Of a stretch of DNA of 64,000 nt, positions 60,123 through 64,000 are shown one piece after another. The position numbers and the translations under genes were made by a program. The DNA is taken from the NCBI GenBank assembly GCA_002224055.1, contig AZLU01000065.1, forward strand, positions 68,582 through 132,581, given 5' to 3'. The stretch comes from Pezizomycotina sp. ARF18 (lineage: Eukaryota > Ascomycota). Below the pieces are notes generated by a model. That model did no database searches, was not told the origin of the DNA, and was given only the letters and a program-made list of their open reading frames with translations. How positions within the stretch are numbered: position 1 is the stretch's first letter; the number at the start of each line of letters is the position of its first letter.

Positions 60123-63100
60123 TGCGACAGGAAGCAGAAAAAAAATACCCTCTTCTTATATATATATATATATACATTATTTTAATTGCGAGGAACGGCA
60201 TCATCTTTGACAATAGCGCTGAAAACCTATAATTACCCAACCTTTGGCGCCGCTCGTCATGGCAACCATCACCAGGTGATGGCCATTATTCTTGTCGCAG
60301 AAGCTCTAGCTCGCTATGAACGTGAGTTGACCTTTTACATGCGGACCTTTTTTCGTCTCCTCTTCTAACACAATATTCCTTATTTTTTTTTTTTTTTTTT
60401 TTTTTTTGTTCTCTAGTTCTGATCGCTACACGCCCAATTGCATCTTCGACCCGATCAAATGTACGACCGAATCGTCCATCTCTTCTACTTCCTTATGCTG
60501 ACTTCATTTTAGCTTTAAGTCATACGGTTCCGCAATGTGAATAGTTTTGTAGTAGTAATTTACACACGGTTTCTTTATTTGCATATAAGTAGCCTTTTAC
60601 GTTCGAAGTTATTATATATAAAATATCGCTAGTAAGGAAAATAAAATAAGCTTTTGTTCTTGGCTATTCAGACCCTCCCAGAGATATATGCCAATAGCAA
60701 CGAGTGACTGTTCAAGTTATTCACAGACAACATTTAAACCTCCCGACACACTCCTTTAACCTAGAGATATATATTTTATTTATTTATTGTTTTTTTTTCT
60801 TCTCCTTTTTATACAGCTCTTCTCCTCTCTATCTTTCTTTCCTCATCCCTCCGAAGCAAGATGTTATGATGAGGGACCTGTAAGTTAAATCTTCAAAAGG
60901 GCACTTGTCTCTTACTTTATACCATCCTATATCTTAGGAGGGGACAATAACATCATCCTTTGCACTTGGCTGTCTGTACAATCCCAGACCAGGCCGTGTA
61001 AGCTTCCAAATTTCGGCGCGCAAACACGAGTTGCGTTTTGTGTTCTTCGTCGCATCGAGACGATATCCTCACCCCTTTCAGGGAACAGCATCTTTTTTAC
61101 AAGGCATAACTTCCAAGTGAGCGAATGGCGTTATCTTTTGTCCGCTATGTGTTAAGACTCCTCAAAGAAACGAGGATCAAAAAGGACGGAGTGGAAGCAT
61201 CGATTCCAATTGTAAAATGTACGCCGGCTAGCTAGTTACACGTAAGTGGGAGCTTTAATAATATATTCCAAAGAAAAAGAAAGAAAAAAGAAAAGAAAAG
61301 GGTAGAGATATTAGCATCATTCTTCCTGGCCAAATATTTATAATGTAGATGTAGCGATAGTTCAATAGGGCTCAATATATCTGTTTATGTACTTTCTACG
61401 GCGCTTGTCATCCCCCTATCTTCAGTAGTACCCTTACTGCCCCAAGAGCTCTTTTGGTTTGAAAGTCAAGCAGTGGCAGGGGCACTATTGACACATTAGC
61501 CTTGATTACCGTCTTCCTCCCCGGTGCTGTAGGAGTATAAACTCATTACCGGAGACCTATCAGCGCCGAAGTTATAATTATACAAAAAACTGTAGTAAAT
61601 TTTACCATTTGTGCCGCTTTACTCTAAAAATTCCGGTGTTGTGATGTTGCTCACACCACAAATGGAATAATTTTTTCTCAGCTTCTGATGTTGCGTCGTC
61701 ACTCCAGTTGCCGGATCGCAAAAGAAAAACCGGCGGCCTTTTTATTAACGATACACCAGCCGCCTAAGGATTATTTGCAACAATCTTGCGGTTATTAACA
61801 CACGAACGTCCGGATTTTCTAAGGACACCACTCGCCGGCCTGTTATTTCTTCCGACGCCGGTGTAATATAAGATTTTACGCCAGCATCCCGAAGACTTTC
61901 AAACCGGCAATACTATGGCGTACCATAGGGTAAAGTGATCTCTTTTATCGTAGGGAAGGGCAAATTTCATTCGCAGGCCCCACCGACTGAAGGTGTCTTC
62001 AAACCAGCGTGGAACACGGGATTCCGTAATTTCGGCGAAGCTATAGAACGTACTTTAAAATAAAATGTCTTTCCTCAAATCCACTTCTAGAATCATGGAT
62101 AAGCCTAGAGCGTCAGGTGAAGCTTCCGTGATTAAATTGATCTCCGCTGTAGAAGCCCGGGCCGCTCGGACGAAGTCTATCCCCGGTGTAACAAAATCAG
62201 CAACGATGAAGGTCCCAGGGCGACTGGTCCCGGTGAAGCGGTGCGCTTTGAAATCGAAATCTGACGATTTCTAAGCGGGAAAGATGGTCGCAGCAAGCTA
62301 ACGCAAACGCTTTCTCGTAAGTAACATTTTCTGGCGAAAGGGGGGTCGCTGCGTAGCCAAATCTTGACGATAATAATAAGTTCTTAGGATTAAATAGAAG
62401 CCTTGGTACCCAAGATCAATCGCCTGCAGCTTCGTACCATTGAGTTGTGAGGTTACAAAAACTTTCAAATTCTCTTCGTGAGAATTTCTGAAGCGAGGTT
62501 AATTTTCGGCGTAAACGTGACTAAACCACACGAACAGGGCCTAGATTGAGTTCAGAGAGACTTGCTTCCGTCCAGAATATCCCAACGCTATAGAACAGAC
62601 TGTTGCAGCGTGCTGTCGTTTCTTGCTTGCCGAGTTTATCGTGGGTTCGCTTCAAGGTCAGAGACCCCAAAAGACTGGCCGGGAAACTTCCTAAAAGGCG
62701 TTCACGGGAGAAATCTACTGCTTTGAATATCCGTGAAAACGAGTAGTTCAGAAGCCGACAGGTCCTGACATAAGAGACTAAGGGAAACGAGAACGTTGAC
62801 GGGAAAACGGCGGAGGTAGCGTTTGAATGGTTCATGTAGACGAGGACCGGGGCCTAGTTGAAGCGGATAGCAATACAGCAAGTCCTGGCAGAGATTCTGA
62901 CGGAAAGCCAATTGAGAACGGAGCGGCGTGCCCAAGTGTCTGGAGGGGTATTCAGCCAGCGGGGCCAGATTGGCGAAAAATTCTCGCTGCGACGGCATCC
63001 GGTGGGCGACGTGAACGGCTTCTTGGAGGCAAGGTACAGAACGGCGGGGTGTACCGTGGTAGGGCTACTCGGCGCCACGTATTCGCATCGATCGGTCTGT

Positions 63101-64000
63101 GCGTTTTGGTTCACGGCCGCGCCGATGGTGCGCCCCTACTAAAGTATATATATTAGTCCAGTTTAAGGAAGGTGGTGCAAGGCTAAACGCAGGTCAAAAA
63201 TACTGCAAGTGGCTCGTTTGAAAGCCAAGTCCGGGAGAATTTCTTTCCGGTAACGGTTCGCAAAAATGCCCGCGTCGAGGTGCCCCGAGGTGCCCCTCCA
63301 TGCTGCCCGTATCGTTATATGAGAAAGAAACGTGATTTGGCTGCAGGCGCCTGATCCCCGGTCAAATTCCGTGAAACCGACATCGTCCGAATCCTCCCTA
63401 GGCGCAAACCCCCACGCGGAACTTTGGTCTCGATCAGGGGAGGGCCAATGCCCCCGAGTGGCGTAGAAGGAGGGGAAATGCGTGTTCTACGTAGAAATCT
63501 GCCCGAGAAGTTTTGCCTCAACGCGCCACGATGCCGCCGTCTAAATCCGCCGAGCGAGTGGCAGTTCGAATGTCCATAAGATAGACTTGCCTGGTGCCGA
63601 CCACTGCCCTTGATCGGGAGTTGTTGAGGTGGCCCGATCCAGGGGTGCCTAAGCTCCATATTACCTACACGCAAATACGTAGCGTAAACACTTGACATGT
63701 CGACCCAAAGGAGAAAGAATGGACGCAAGGGGAAAACATACGAAGCCGTGGCTCGAAAGCTCCATACGTAAGCTGTCCTTTTCGAGTCAAAGCGCCGGTG
63801 GATGGCGACAGTGGACCGGGCCGAAGAGACGAATCCTCGAAACTGTCAAATTTGCCGTGTAAAATGGAGGTGCAAAATCGGGCACATTGGATCGGGGCAC
63901 ATTGGTGCGGCGCAAAGGCTCCGCGTTCTCTGCGTCTCGAATGCCCATCGATAAAAGAGCCTCGAGCCGGAAAGACTTTCCTGGTCGGGGAAGGTTTGGG
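60123..64000. other. Terminal 3.9 kb, no gene recognised
   Basis: 60.1-61.4 kb is AT-rich with a (TA)n stretch at 60159-60175 and T runs. From about 61.5 kb the base composition changes to higher GC with repeated CCGG/GCCGG-like words. Open frames at 62065-62274 (+), 62858-63142 (+) and 63315-63728 (-) read without stops but match nothing I know. The change in composition suggests a different kind of DNA (unknown gene, spacer or repeat family) running past the right edge. Confidence 0.4.

Noticed and set aside
62770-62830. GGGAAAACGGCGGAGGTAGC, reminiscent of a conserved large-subunit rRNA word
   Set aside because: The flanking bases do not follow rRNA, so it is a chance match.
63315-63728. 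137-codon minus-strand frame near the right edge
   Set aside because: Composition is GC-driven and no motif or splice signal supports it; kept only as part of the unexplained end region.
1-64000. Repeat-induced point mutation as the cause of broken frames
   Set aside because: The frames are disturbed by length changes, not by C-to-T stops, and genes keep their GC content.

Overview
The window is nuclear DNA of a filamentous ascomycete (Pezizomycotina). The evidence is short GT-AG introns of about 50-110 bases with CTAAC-like branch points, a NirA/NIT4-type Zn2Cys6 regulator, a Kin4-type kinase, a GH31 alpha-glucosidase with a typical fungal active-site block, and housekeeping genes with fungal architectures (ROK1, NMA111, ATP20, DUS3). 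Coding stretches are moderately GC-rich. Spacers are AT-rich with many A/T homopolymers, the longest 40 bases.

Nearly every conserved gene, including those normally single-copy and essential, is interrupted by isolated one-base shifts while the family motifs continue in the next frame. The most economical reading is uncorrected indel error in a draft long-read assembly, not gene decay. CDS entries are therefore gene spans (start codon to stop, introns included), not single open frames.

Layout, left to right: 1-3069 (-) peroxisomal ABCD fatty-acyl transporter, cut by the window edge; 4828-5646 (-) ATP synthase subunit g; 6126-8287 (+) DEAD-box helicase ROK1, divergent from it; 9004-9966 (-) HSD10-like dehydrogenase; 13474-16992 (+) HtrA-like NMA111; 17.7-18.3 kb a possible unknown gene; 20313-23409 (+) NirA-like regulator; 24940-26988 (-) MFS exporter; 28154-29047 (+) BAP31/Yet3 protein; 29569-31433 (-) senescence/spartin-domain protein.

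The 33.4-37.3 kb part looks accessory: a small Cys-rich protein, a Uma2-type (PD-(D/E)XK restriction-endonuclease-fold) protein and a divergent Skp1-like protein. Two look-alike nested hairpins lie about 50 bases after the stop codons of the first and last of these genes, and this is the least explained signal in the window. Next come 38233-41278 (-) secreted alpha-glucosidase, about 5 kb with no recognised gene, 46417-49606 (+) Kin4-type kinase, and 50878-53115 (+) tRNA-dihydrouridine synthase DUS3. The 56.2-60.2 kb part holds two divergent unknown genes, one coding for a multi-exon coiled coil with a C-terminal cysteine cluster. I could assign nothing firm in the last 4 kb.

There is no sign of co-ordinated pathway clustering. 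Two neighbouring genes serve mitochondrial energy metabolism (ATP20, HSD10-like) and one peroxisomal fatty-acid import, but they are scattered housekeeping genes. No tRNA, rRNA, CRISPR array or intact transposon was found.
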